A stretch of 6,020 bases of DNA, from positions 530 through 6,549 of the forward strand of contig DPWF01000203.1 in NCBI GenBank assembly GCA_003526435.1, in the 5' to 3' direction. Origin of the DNA: Chitinophagaceae bacterium. Its GTDB lineage: Bacteria; Bacteroidota; Bacteroidia; Chitinophagales; Chitinophagaceae. Below are positions 1 to 5,783 of this stretch, piece after piece; within the stretch, counting starts at the first letter, position 1, and every line of letters begins with the position of its first letter. Made by a program: the position numbers and the translations under genes. The notes under the pieces are model-generated. The model saw only the letters and a list, made by a program, of their open reading frames with translations, was not told where the DNA came from and did no database searches.

Positions 1-2
1 AA

Positions 3-308
3 TATGAAACAAAAGATCCGGCTCTGGAAAAACTTGAGTCGCACAAGAAGTTCATTGATGTACAATATGTAGTAAAAGGCGTGGAAAGAATGGGGCATGC
101 TTTTTTACAAACACAAACCCCATCCCGCGCCTATCATCCCGAGGATGATTATATGTTATTTGATGAAAAACCCGATTCCTTCTCAACAGTAAAAGAAGGC
201 ATGTTCACCATATTTTACCCTACCGATTTACACATGCCCTGCATCCAGAGCCAGGGAGCATCATGGGTAAAAAAGATTGTAATTAAAGTAAGCGTTGATA
301 TAGACTGA
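3..308 (+). CDS. YhcH/YjgK/YiaL (DUF386) family protein, 3' part
   Basis: The gene enters from the left edge. The reading frame is open from base 3 and gives 101 residues before TGA at 306-308, so the true start lies outside; the internal ATG at 81 is not the start, because good family sequence precedes it. Recognised by HKKFIDVQYVVKG (residues 14-26 of the visible part), followed by a conserved-looking C-terminal block, FTIFYPTDLHMP (68-79), and a closing VKKIVIKV strand. This is the cupin-like beta-sandwich of E. coli YhcH, TabA and the EbgC beta-galactosidase subunit. Family members are cytosolic and often sit in sialic-acid, ulosonate or galactoside loci, but the reaction is poorly defined for most of them. 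About one third of the usual ~150 residues is missing, at the N-terminus. It converges on the peroxiredoxin-like gene with 3 nt between stop codons. Family assignment is firm; substrate is unknown. Confidence 0.85.
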   Translation, partial: YETKDPALEKLESHKKFIDVQYVVKGVERMGHAFLQTQTPSRAYHPEDDYMLFDEKPDSFSTVKEGMFTIFYPTDLHMPCIQSQGASWVKKIVIKVSVDID

Positions 309-311
309 TCA

Positions 312-896
312 TCAGAGATAAGACGAAATTTCTTTCACTGATGCTCTTTTTCTATAATCAGGGTTAAAGAATACGTATTTAATCTTTCCATTTTTTCCAA
401 TCACATAAGTAGCAGGAACAGGAAGATTAGCGCCATTTTCTCCATTGGCCATATTAAAATCGATCCCGAAATTTTTATACCTGTCAATTGTGGTTTGAGG
501 AACAGCAAAATTTACCTGGTAATCTTTCATGATTTTCATTTGCACATCGCTTATCACAGGAAATGATGCTTTTGTTTTTTCAATTGTTTTTACCACATTC
601 TCCTGTATCTCCGGTGAAATGGCCACTACGGTTGCTCCTTTCCCTGTAATGAGAGAAAGTGAATCATTCATCTGGCTCATCTGCTTATTGCAATATGGGC
701 ACCATTGTCCGCGATAAAACATCAGCACCACATCCCCTTTTTTTAAAGCAACTTCCAATGAAAACGATTTTCCTGTATGATCTGTTGCAGTAAACAAAGG
801 AGCTGTATCTCCTACCTTCAAGCCCCTGGGGTCGGCTGATTGCGCAATACTGGATAGTGAAAATAAAATGGCTACGATTGCTGATACATACTTCAT
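312..896 (-). CDS. Secreted peroxiredoxin-like (AhpC/TSA) thioredoxin-fold protein
   Basis: A 194-residue protein if it starts at the ATG at 896-894. That start gives a standard signal peptide, MKYVSAIVAILFSLSSIAQS, with likely cleavage after AQS. An in-frame ATG at 926 would add ten residues (MSSVTLKKIT) and remains possible. The mature part is a redoxin domain: KVGDTAPLFTATDHTGKSFSL (27-47, the usual N-terminal peroxiredoxin strand region), VVLMFYRGQWCPYC (56-69) with a CPYC motif at C66 and C69, VVAISPE (90-96), and LPVPATYVIGKNGKI (158-172), whose Pro161 is the probable cis-proline. The motif is C-x-x-C and not the PxxxTxxC of classical AhpC, so it fits the Prx-like group better. It probably reduces peroxides or acts as a thiol oxidoreductase in the periplasm; which of these is not shown. 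It lies downstream of the UbiD-family gene on the same strand (83 nt gap) and could share its transcript. Confidence 0.87.
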   Translation of the reverse strand: MKYVSAIVAILFSLSSIAQSADPRGLKVGDTAPLFTATDHTGKSFSLEVALKKGDVVLMFYRGQWCPYCNKQMSQMNDSLSLITGKGATVVAISPEIQENVVKTIEKTKASFPVISDVQMKIMKDYQVNFAVPQTTIDRYKNFGIDFNMANGENGANLPVPATYVIGKNGKIKYVFFNPDYRKRASVKEISSYL

Positions 897-940
897 GGTT
901 ATTTTTTTCAGAGTGACGGAACTCATCCATTTCCCTTACA

Positions 941-948
941 CGAAGATG
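941..948 (-). promoter_or_regulatory. Possible -7 element of the peroxiredoxin-like gene
   Basis: On the minus strand the bases read CATCTTCG, two mismatches from the Bacteroidota -7 consensus TAnnTTTG. A transcript starting about 7 nt downstream would begin near 934, leaving a leader of roughly 38 nt before the ATG at 896, or only about 8 nt before the ATG at 926. No matching -33 TTTG is seen upstream, so this is weak. Read-through from the UbiD-family gene is the alternative. Confidence 0.18.
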
Positions 949-979
949 GATAAATATTTTATCCCGCTGTATCTTCTAC

Positions 980-2821
980 CTATCCCTTGATACCGTGAAG
1001 GCTTCCACCCTTTTCAAATAACCTGTCTACTTTTTTCTCGGTAGCCGGATCTTTTACTACAGGCGGCGCATGATGAGGTTTGATTCTTGCATCTACAATC
1101 ATTGGCCCGGTACAGCCCCAATGTTTATTTTCAATGAATGAACCTACTCCATGTATATCATGAGATGGATTACAACGGGTATAAGTAATCCATAAATAAT
1201 TATGGAGAGAGGCAGCAGTAAACGCAGCATCATCACATACCACGATTTGAACCACACTACTCAAATCGTTTTGTAAGGGTCTTAACAATTCATCGAGTTT
1301 CATTATTTCTTTTGCTGCTGTAGCTGCATCTGTGTAGGTATTCATTTGCAAACAGATTACACCGGGCATAGCCAGGTATGCAGGGCCAAATGAATTACGT
1401 TCATTCAATGCCGAAGGAATTTCAGTAGCCAGTCTGCGTTTTATATCACCGTAAGCGGCTACTACTACCTTACTTCCTGTGTTTAATCCGGTACCTGAAT
1501 AATCCAGGGTATCAATAGTAGTATTGGTGTGAAAGTGAATATCACGGGTCAGATCCACCCTTTCAAAGACATATGCAAGAAAATCTTTCACATTGTGTGT
1601 GGTCAGTTGCTGTGTATCATCAGCCGTAATAAATAAGAATTTAGCCAGACTCAATTGCCCGGTTCCAAGTATGTGATTGGCGATGGTTAATATTTCAGCA
1701 GGCTGTTTTGCCGGCAAATAAGGTGTGTAGCGTTCGCTGCCTATGGCCAGCAATAAAGGATGCACTCCTGCTGCATCAACCGCATGCACTTCTTTTACTC
1801 CAGGTATTTCCTGTGGTATGGCATCGCCAGTAATTTCATGTATCAACTGCCCGAAACTGGTATCTTCCTGTGGTGGCCTGCCTACCACTGTAAAGGACCA
1901 GATGGCATTTTTTCGTGCATACACTTTGTGAACACGCATCAATGGGAATGAATGTTTCAGGCTATAATATCCTAGATGATCCCCAAAAGGCCCTTCGGGC
2001 TTATTTTCGCCCGGATAAACTTCCCCCGTAATCACAAAATCGGCATCGGTGCTTATACAAAATCCATCCTGATAAGTGTATCTGAACCTTCTGCCACCAA
2101 GCACTCCGGCAAACGTCATTTCACTAATACCTTCCGGTAATGGCATTACTGCCGATACGGTATGCGATGGTGGCCCACCTACAAAACAACTTACTTTCAA
2201 GGGCACTCCTTTCCGGTTAGCCTTGGTCTGGTGAACACCAATACCACGATGCAATTGGTAATGCAAGCCGATTTCACGATCGGTTGCATAGTCATTTCCA
2301 TTTAACTGGATACGGTACATACCCAGATTGGCTTTCATGATACCTGGCTGATCCACATCTTCGGTATATACCTGTGGCAAGGTAACAAAAGCACCACCAT
2401 CCATAGGCCAGTGATGAATCAATGGCAGATCGCTGATCTTTATTTCTTCAAATAAAACAGGTTTATTCAATGGATTTTTTAGCGGCAATGCCTTCAATGC
2501 TGCTAATCCCGTTCCTATATTTTGTAATGGATGTTTAATGGCTTTGATGGGATCGCCTTTCAGTTCGATCAATTTTTGAACCGATGCCAATGTTTCCCTG
2601 AAAATAAATCGACTCCTGTCCAGTGTTCCAAATATATTGGATGCGGCCCTGAAACGTGATCCTTTTACATGTTCAAACAACAGAGCAGGACCTCCCATTT
2701 CATACACACGCAAATGAATGGCGGCCATTTCAAGATAGGGGTCCACTTCTTCTTTTATACGTATTAACTGTCCGTTCTTTTCCAGGTCAGTTAAACAGGA
2801 TTCGAGCGATGAATATGCCAT
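980..2821 (-). CDS. UbiD family decarboxylase (prenylated-FMN dependent)
   Basis: Complete 613-residue cytosolic protein, ATG at 2821-2819, TAG at 980-982. UbiD enzymes use prenylated FMN, made by UbiX, plus a metal ion to decarboxylate aromatic or alpha,beta-unsaturated acids reversibly. Hallmarks are in order: GGPALLFEHVKG (43-54), KANLGMYRIQ (163-172), LHRGIG (190-195), SEMTFAGVLGG (233-243), GEVYPGE (266-272) and EGPFGDHLGYYS (276-287). By alignment from memory with Fdc1 and E. coli UbiD, N165, H191 and E234 are the likely metal/cofactor ligands, and R170, E276 and D281 the catalytic Arg-Glu-Asp/Glu set. It is about 115 residues longer than E. coli UbiD (497); the extra length is in the C-terminal half, through NKHWGCTGPMIVDARIKPHH (565-584). 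Longer forms of ~600 residues are known in Bacteroidota and Epsilonproteobacteria and are often annotated as menaquinone biosynthesis decarboxylases. No ubiX, ubiA or mqn gene is in the window, so the substrate cannot be fixed. The family call is firm. Confidence 0.93.
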   Translation of the reverse strand: MAYSSLESCLTDLEKNGQLIRIKEEVDPYLEMAAIHLRVYEMGGPALLFEHVKGSRFRAASNIFGTLDRSRFIFRETLASVQKLIELKGDPIKAIKHPLQNIGTGLAALKALPLKNPLNKPVLFEEIKISDLPLIHHWPMDGGAFVTLPQVYTEDVDQPGIMKANLGMYRIQLNGNDYATDREIGLHYQLHRGIGVHQTKANRKGVPLKVSCFVGGPPSHTVSAVMPLPEGISEMTFAGVLGGRRFRYTYQDGFCISTDADFVITGEVYPGENKPEGPFGDHLGYYSLKHSFPLMRVHKVYARKNAIWSFTVVGRPPQEDTSFGQLIHEITGDAIPQEIPGVKEVHAVDAAGVHPLLLAIGSERYTPYLPAKQPAEILTIANHILGTGQLSLAKFLFITADDTQQLTTHNVKDFLAYVFERVDLTRDIHFHTNTTIDTLDYSGTGLNTGSKVVVAAYGDIKRRLATEIPSALNERNSFGPAYLAMPGVICLQMNTYTDAATAAKEIMKLDELLRPLQNDLSSVVQIVVCDDAAFTAASLHNYLWITYTRCNPSHDIHGVGSFIENKHWGCTGPMIVDARIKPHHAPPVVKDPATEKKVDRLFEKGGSLHGIKG

Positions 2822-2904
2822 AAGAATAAAACACTGATCGGTAAAAATTGTTGAAAAGCGCTATATATATGCAAAATACACTATTGCGGGCATCCCGTTG
2901 ATGC

Positions 2905-2936
2905 TTTGAATTTTATTTACGATCTTGTTATATTCT
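2905..2936 (+). promoter_or_regulatory. Candidate promoter for the DUF1761 gene
   Basis: In the 134-nt gap between the divergent UbiD-family and DUF1761 genes, TTTG at 2905-2908 is followed after 20 nt by TATATTCT at 2929-2936. The Bacteroidota primary sigma factor recognises a -33 TTTG and a -7 TAnnTTTG with about this spacing. The -7 box has two mismatches. The predicted transcript would start near 2943 with a leader of about 13 nt, typical of the phylum. No comparably good promoter is seen for the UbiD-family gene in the other direction. The rest of the gap is AT-rich, with a short TATATATA run near 2863-2870. Confidence 0.35.
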
Positions 2937-2955
2937 AAACCCAAAACAACCTGCC

Positions 2956-3375
2956 ATGCTTCATCATTTCACCGACCATGTAAACTGGTTATCATTCACA
3001 GTTGCCTCAATTGCCTATTTTTTGCTTGGTGCCATATGGTACGGAGGCGCATTTTCCAAGACCTGGGTGCGATTATCGGGCATCAATCCAAATAATCCGG
3101 ATATGAAAAAAGGTGCTGCTCTTACCATGATCAGCAGTTTTCTTTTTATGGTATTGAGCTGTATTGGTCTTACCATTTTCAGGCAACTGGTTCCCATGAA
3201 TAGCTATGCAGATGCATTTCACCTCGCTGTACTCATCGGCATCTGTTTCAGTACACCAGCCATTAGCATTGGTTATCTATACAACAAAAAGCCTTTAGGT
3301 TTATATTTTATTGACTGTGGTTATCATCTTCTTGGCCTGATAGCCGCCAGTATGATCATGCAATATTTCGGGTAA
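2956..3375 (+). CDS. DUF1761 family membrane protein
   Basis: Complete 139-residue protein, ATG at 2956, TAA at 3373-3375. Four hydrophobic segments are visible at about residues 13-30, 56-76, 87-106 and 115-136, so it is a small inner-membrane protein. The N-terminal block NWLSFTVASIAYFLLGAIWY (10-29), followed by a short GAFSKTWVRLSG loop, matches the DUF1761 pattern in which an Asn-Trp opening and a G-x-x-W-Y motif end the first membrane helix. The second loop, NPNNPDMKKGA, is charged and probably faces the cytosol or periplasm between helices 1 and 2. The length is normal for the family. No function has been established for DUF1761 to my knowledge and the neighbours give no hint. No Shine-Dalgarno sequence precedes the ATG, as is usual in Bacteroidota. 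It has a candidate promoter of its own and is followed by a strong hairpin. Confidence 0.85.
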   Translation: MLHHFTDHVNWLSFTVASIAYFLLGAIWYGGAFSKTWVRLSGINPNNPDMKKGAALTMISSFLFMVLSCIGLTIFRQLVPMNSYADAFHLAVLIGICFSTPAISIGYLYNKKPLGLYFIDCGYHLLGLIAASMIMQYFG

Positions 3376-3382
3376 GTTATTG

Positions 3383-3425
3383 AATCAGGAGTCGGGACAT
3401 CCATATAAAATCCCGACTTCTGATT
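3383..3425. terminator. 15-bp hairpin between DUF1761 and pdxJ
   Basis: Bases 3383-3397 (AATCAGGAGTCGGGA) pair with 3411-3425 (TCCCGACTTCTGATT) along all 15 positions, with a single G-T wobble, around a 13-nt AT-rich loop (3398-3410). It begins 7 nt after the DUF1761 stop and ends 11 nt before the pdxJ ATG. The position fits a transcription terminator or 3'-end stabiliser for DUF1761. No clear U-run follows on either strand, so an intrinsic terminator is not proven; a dispersed repeat or a 5'-leader structure for pdxJ are the alternatives. The stem itself is certain from the sequence; its role is inference. Confidence 0.5.
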
Positions 3426-3432
3426 AACTTTA
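3425..3432 (+). promoter_or_regulatory. Possible -7 element directly before pdxJ
   Basis: TAACTTTA matches the Bacteroidota -7 consensus TAnnTTTG at all but the last base and lies 4 nt before the pdxJ ATG. Use of it would give a leaderless or almost leaderless transcript, placing the upstream hairpin outside the pdxJ mRNA. No -33 TTTG is seen at the proper distance, since that region falls in the hairpin loop and right arm. The alternative is co-transcription with DUF1761. Confidence 0.28.
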
Positions 3433-3436
3433 CCGC

Positions 3437-4156
3437 ATGACGAAACTCAGTGTTAACATCAACAAGTTTGCCACACTCAGAAACAGCCGGGGTGGTGATA
3501 ATCCGAATGTGTTGAAAGCCGCTGCTGATGCGGAAAAATTTGGTGCCGACGGAGTAACGGTTCATCCACGCCCTGATGAAAGACATATACGTTACGATGA
3601 TACACGTGCCATCAGAAAAATCATCACCACCGAATTCAATATTGAAGGAAACCCTACTGAACAGAAGTTTATTGATCTTGTACTTGAAACAAAGCCTCAC
3701 CAGGTAACATTGGTTCCTGATGCACTCGGTCAACTTACCAGCGATCATGGCTGGAACACCATCGAGCATAAAGATTACCTCATCAATATCATCGGCGTCT
3801 TTAAAAAGGCAGGTATCCGCGTATCCATTTTTGTTGATCCTGTCATTGAAATGGTGGAGGGAGCTGCATCAACCGGCACCGATCGCATTGAATTATATAC
3901 AGAAGGATATGCCAAACTATTTGCAGAAGGCAAAGCTGCAGAAGCTGTTGCACCTTATGTAAGTGCTGCCACCAAAGCAAAAGAGCTTGGAATAGGCATA
4001 AATGCCGGACATGACCTGGATCTTACCAATCTGAAATACCTGAAACAACATATCCCCTATCTCGACGAAGTGAGTATTGGTCACGCATTGGTTTGTGATG
4101 CTATTTACCTGGGTTATGAGAATACGGTTCAAATGTATAAACGTGAGTTAATCTAA
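3437..4156 (+). CDS. pdxJ: Pyridoxine 5'-phosphate synthase PdxJ
   Basis: Complete 239-residue cytosolic TIM-barrel enzyme, close to the 243 residues of E. coli PdxJ. It condenses 1-deoxy-D-xylulose 5-phosphate with 3-amino-2-oxopropyl phosphate to form pyridoxine 5'-phosphate, the last ring-forming step of the DXP-dependent vitamin B6 pathway. Motifs follow the E. coli order: SVNINKFATLRNSRGG (5-20), GADGVTVHPRPDERHIR (36-52) with H43, R45 and H50, NIEGN (68-72) with catalytic-type E70, ETKPHQVTLVPD (84-95), IELYTEGYA (151-159) with E152, GINAGHDL (187-194) with H192, and EVSIGHAL (211-218). By alignment these match E. coli H45, R47, H52, E72, E153 and H193, so it should be active. The E. 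coli NIDH near the start is NINK here, which I take as a phylum variant. ATG at 3437 begins the conserved N-terminal strand directly, so no other start is needed. No other pdx gene is nearby, and hairpins lie on both sides. Confidence 0.97.
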   Translation: MTKLSVNINKFATLRNSRGGDNPNVLKAAADAEKFGADGVTVHPRPDERHIRYDDTRAIRKIITTEFNIEGNPTEQKFIDLVLETKPHQVTLVPDALGQLTSDHGWNTIEHKDYLINIIGVFKKAGIRVSIFVDPVIEMVEGAASTGTDRIELYTEGYAKLFAEGKAAEAVAPYVSAATKAKELGIGINAGHDLDLTNLKYLKQHIPYLDEVSIGHALVCDAIYLGYENTVQMYKRELI

Positions 4157-4211
4157 TTGTAAGCCACAGATTCACAGATTGATCAATCATCTGTGAATCT
4201 GTGGCTTACAA
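4157..4211. repeat. Perfect 23-bp inverted repeat after pdxJ
   Basis: Bases 4157-4179 are the exact reverse complement of 4189-4211, around a 9-nt spacer (4180-4188). The left arm begins at the base after the pdxJ TAA and contains two adjacent copies of CACAGATT (4165-4172 and 4173-4180). The spacer region has its own palindrome, GATTGATCAATC (4177-4188). In RNA this would form a very stable hairpin. No U-run follows, so it is not a textbook intrinsic terminator, though it could block 3'-exonucleases or stop transcription. Its sequence, with CACAGATT/AATCTGTG units, resembles short intergenic repeats I recall from environmental bacterial genomes; that resemblance is from memory only. It ends 23 nt before the preferred fucosidase start. 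Confidence 0.85.
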
Positions 4212-4234
4212 CATTTCTATTAAAACCTGCACCT

Positions 4235-5644
4235 GTGAAAAAAATCGTCTTAGTCTTATCCCTTCTTCTATCCTTTCAATCCAAGTCTCAAAAGATACAA
4301 CCGGTTTACCCCATCCCCACCAAAGAACAACTGGCATGGCATGAAAAAGAGTTTTACCTCTTTATTCATTTTGGCCCGAATACTTTTACAGATAAGGAAT
4401 GGGGCGAAGGTGATGAACGACCCGATATCTTCAATCCTACACAACTCGATTGCCGTCAATGGGCGCGTATTGCCAAACAGGCAGGTGCCAAAGGCATTAT
4501 TCTTACGGCCAAACACCATGACGGTTTCTCTTTATGGCCCAGCAAATACAGTACACATACCGTAAGAGAAAGTAAATGGATGAATGGAAAAGGCAATGTG
4601 GTAAAAGCGTTGTCAGAAGCCTGCAAAAAAGAAGGGATTGAAATGGGTGTGTATTTATCTCCCTGGGACAGGAACCATCCCAAATATGGCACACCTGAAT
4701 ACAATGATGTGTACATCGCAACCATGAAAGAACTCATTCAGCAGTATGGTCCATTTTTTGAATTCTGGTGGGATGGCGCCAATGGTGAAGGCCCCAACGG
4801 GAAAAAACAAGTATATGATTTTAAGCGGTTTGAGAAAGCAGTATTTAAGCTGCAACCCAATATGATCATCTTCAGTGATATTGGGCCAAGTATTCGCTGG
4901 TGCGGAAATGAAAAAGGTTTTATTGGCAATACCAACTGGAACCTGCTTGATACTGCTGGTTTTGCAAGAGGACTCGGTGCCCCGCATGTAGATACTTTAA
5001 ATCAGGGAAATGTCAATGGCAAACACTGGATACCTGCAGAAGCTGATGTATCTATAAGACCGGGATGGTTTTATCATAAAGAAGAAGATGATAAAGTAAA
5101 AACTGCAGAAACTTTATTCAATATTTATTTACGATCTGTTGGCAATGGAGGAAATTTATTGTTGAATGTACCTCCCGACAGAAGGGGTCTGTTTCATCCG
5201 AATGATTCTGCGGCGCTGATGGGGTTTGCCAGAATGAAGGCCGAAGCATTCCGAACTGATCTCTTTGCCAATGCGGTCATTACAACCAACGATAAACAAC
5301 AAACAGGTTTATCAAATCTTACCGATAAAAATATCCGTAGTTTTTGGGCCGCTCAATCGGGTAAGGAGGTTCAGTTAACTTTTACAGTTGGCAATGAGCA
5401 AACATTCAATGCCGTGAGCCTCGAAGAAATGATTGACTATGGCCAAAGGGTTATTTCATTCAGCATTGAATACTGGAACAATGGCCGGTTTGAAAAAATA
5501 TTCAGCGGAACCACGATCGGAAGAAAAAAAATAGCCAGTTTCAATACCATTAAAACCAATCGGATACGTATTACCATTCATGAAACAAAAGCATCGGTAG
5601 TGCTTAGAGCTGTGAGTGCATATTATATCAAATCCATGCCTTAG
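4235..5644 (+). CDS. Secreted GH29 alpha-L-fucosidase with C-terminal discoidin-like domain
   Basis: A 469-residue protein when started at GTG 4235-4237, which gives a clean signal peptide, MKKIVLVLSLLLSFQSKSQ; no Cys lipobox, so likely periplasmic or secreted. An upstream in-frame GTG at 4193 would add 14 residues, but it lies inside the inverted repeat and spoils the signal peptide. GH29 enzymes remove L-fucose from glycans with retention. Motifs: LFIHFGPNTFTDKEWGEG (42-59), LTAKHHDGFSLWPS (90-103), GVYLSPWDRN (138-147), FEFWWDGANGEGPNG (175-189) with probable nucleophile D180, and RWCGNEKG (221-228) with probable acid/base E226. The pattern matches the alpha-1,3/1,4 subgroup (GH29-B, including plant AtFUC1-type enzymes), suggesting Lewis-type or N-glycan fucose; linkage is inference. 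Residues about 345-469 form a beta-rich F5/8-type (discoidin) domain with VSLEEMIDYGQRVISFSIEYW (395-415), a frequent partner of this subgroup. No sugar transporter, regulator or SusC/D genes accompany it. Confidence 0.93.
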   Translation: MKKIVLVLSLLLSFQSKSQKIQPVYPIPTKEQLAWHEKEFYLFIHFGPNTFTDKEWGEGDERPDIFNPTQLDCRQWARIAKQAGAKGIILTAKHHDGFSLWPSKYSTHTVRESKWMNGKGNVVKALSEACKKEGIEMGVYLSPWDRNHPKYGTPEYNDVYIATMKELIQQYGPFFEFWWDGANGEGPNGKKQVYDFKRFEKAVFKLQPNMIIFSDIGPSIRWCGNEKGFIGNTNWNLLDTAGFARGLGAPHVDTLNQGNVNGKHWIPAEADVSIRPGWFYHKEEDDKVKTAETLFNIYLRSVGNGGNLLLNVPPDRRGLFHPNDSAALMGFARMKAEAFRTDLFANAVITTNDKQQTGLSNLTDKNIRSFWAAQSGKEVQLTFTVGNEQTFNAVSLEEMIDYGQRVISFSIEYWNNGRFEKIFSGTTIGRKKIASFNTIKTNRIRITIHETKASVVLRAVSAYYIKSMP

Positions 5645-5783
5645 CATTTTTTCAGGTTCTGTATCGTTGAATGTAAATAGGCGACCTTCCTGCTTGCCTG
5701 CCATCCACTGAAATATTCACTCGTCACTTAAAATATGATGAACAATAGCTTCTGTGTAGATTGCCTGTATAAAACGATACAAC

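Noticed and set aside
311..354. CATCAG...CTGATG inverted repeat at the convergent gene ends as a bidirectional terminator
   Set aside because: Six-base arms more than 25 nt apart and lying within the peroxiredoxin-like coding sequence; likely chance.
685..930. 81-codon minus-strand frame overlapping the start of the peroxiredoxin-like gene
   Set aside because: Same strand but different frame from a convincing signal peptide and redoxin domain; its translation is low-complexity, with no family match.
2884..2897. CGGG-CAT-CCCG palindrome in the divergent intergenic region as a regulator site
   Set aside because: Only 4-bp arms, no second copy and no known operator match.
3377..3769. 130-codon open frame on the minus strand, antisense to pdxJ
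   Set aside because: It overlaps the pdxJ 5' half and the hairpin, resembles no family I know, and is well explained as a shadow of the pdxJ reading frame.
4655..4987. 110-codon minus-strand open frame inside the fucosidase gene, with other antisense frames nearby
   Set aside because: The plus-strand frame there encodes the conserved GH29 catalytic core; the antisense translation has no recognisable domain.
5636..5652. ATGC-CTTA-GCAT stem followed by six T at the end of the fucosidase gene, as an intrinsic terminator
   Set aside because: The stem is only 4 bp and includes the stop codon region; too weak to call despite the T-run.
5660..5781. 9-bp inverted match TGTATCGTT (5660-5668) and AACGATACA (5773-5781) flanking the gap before the DUF2911 gene
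   Set aside because: Arms are short and more than 100 nt apart in AT-rich sequence; not enough to propose an operator or structure.
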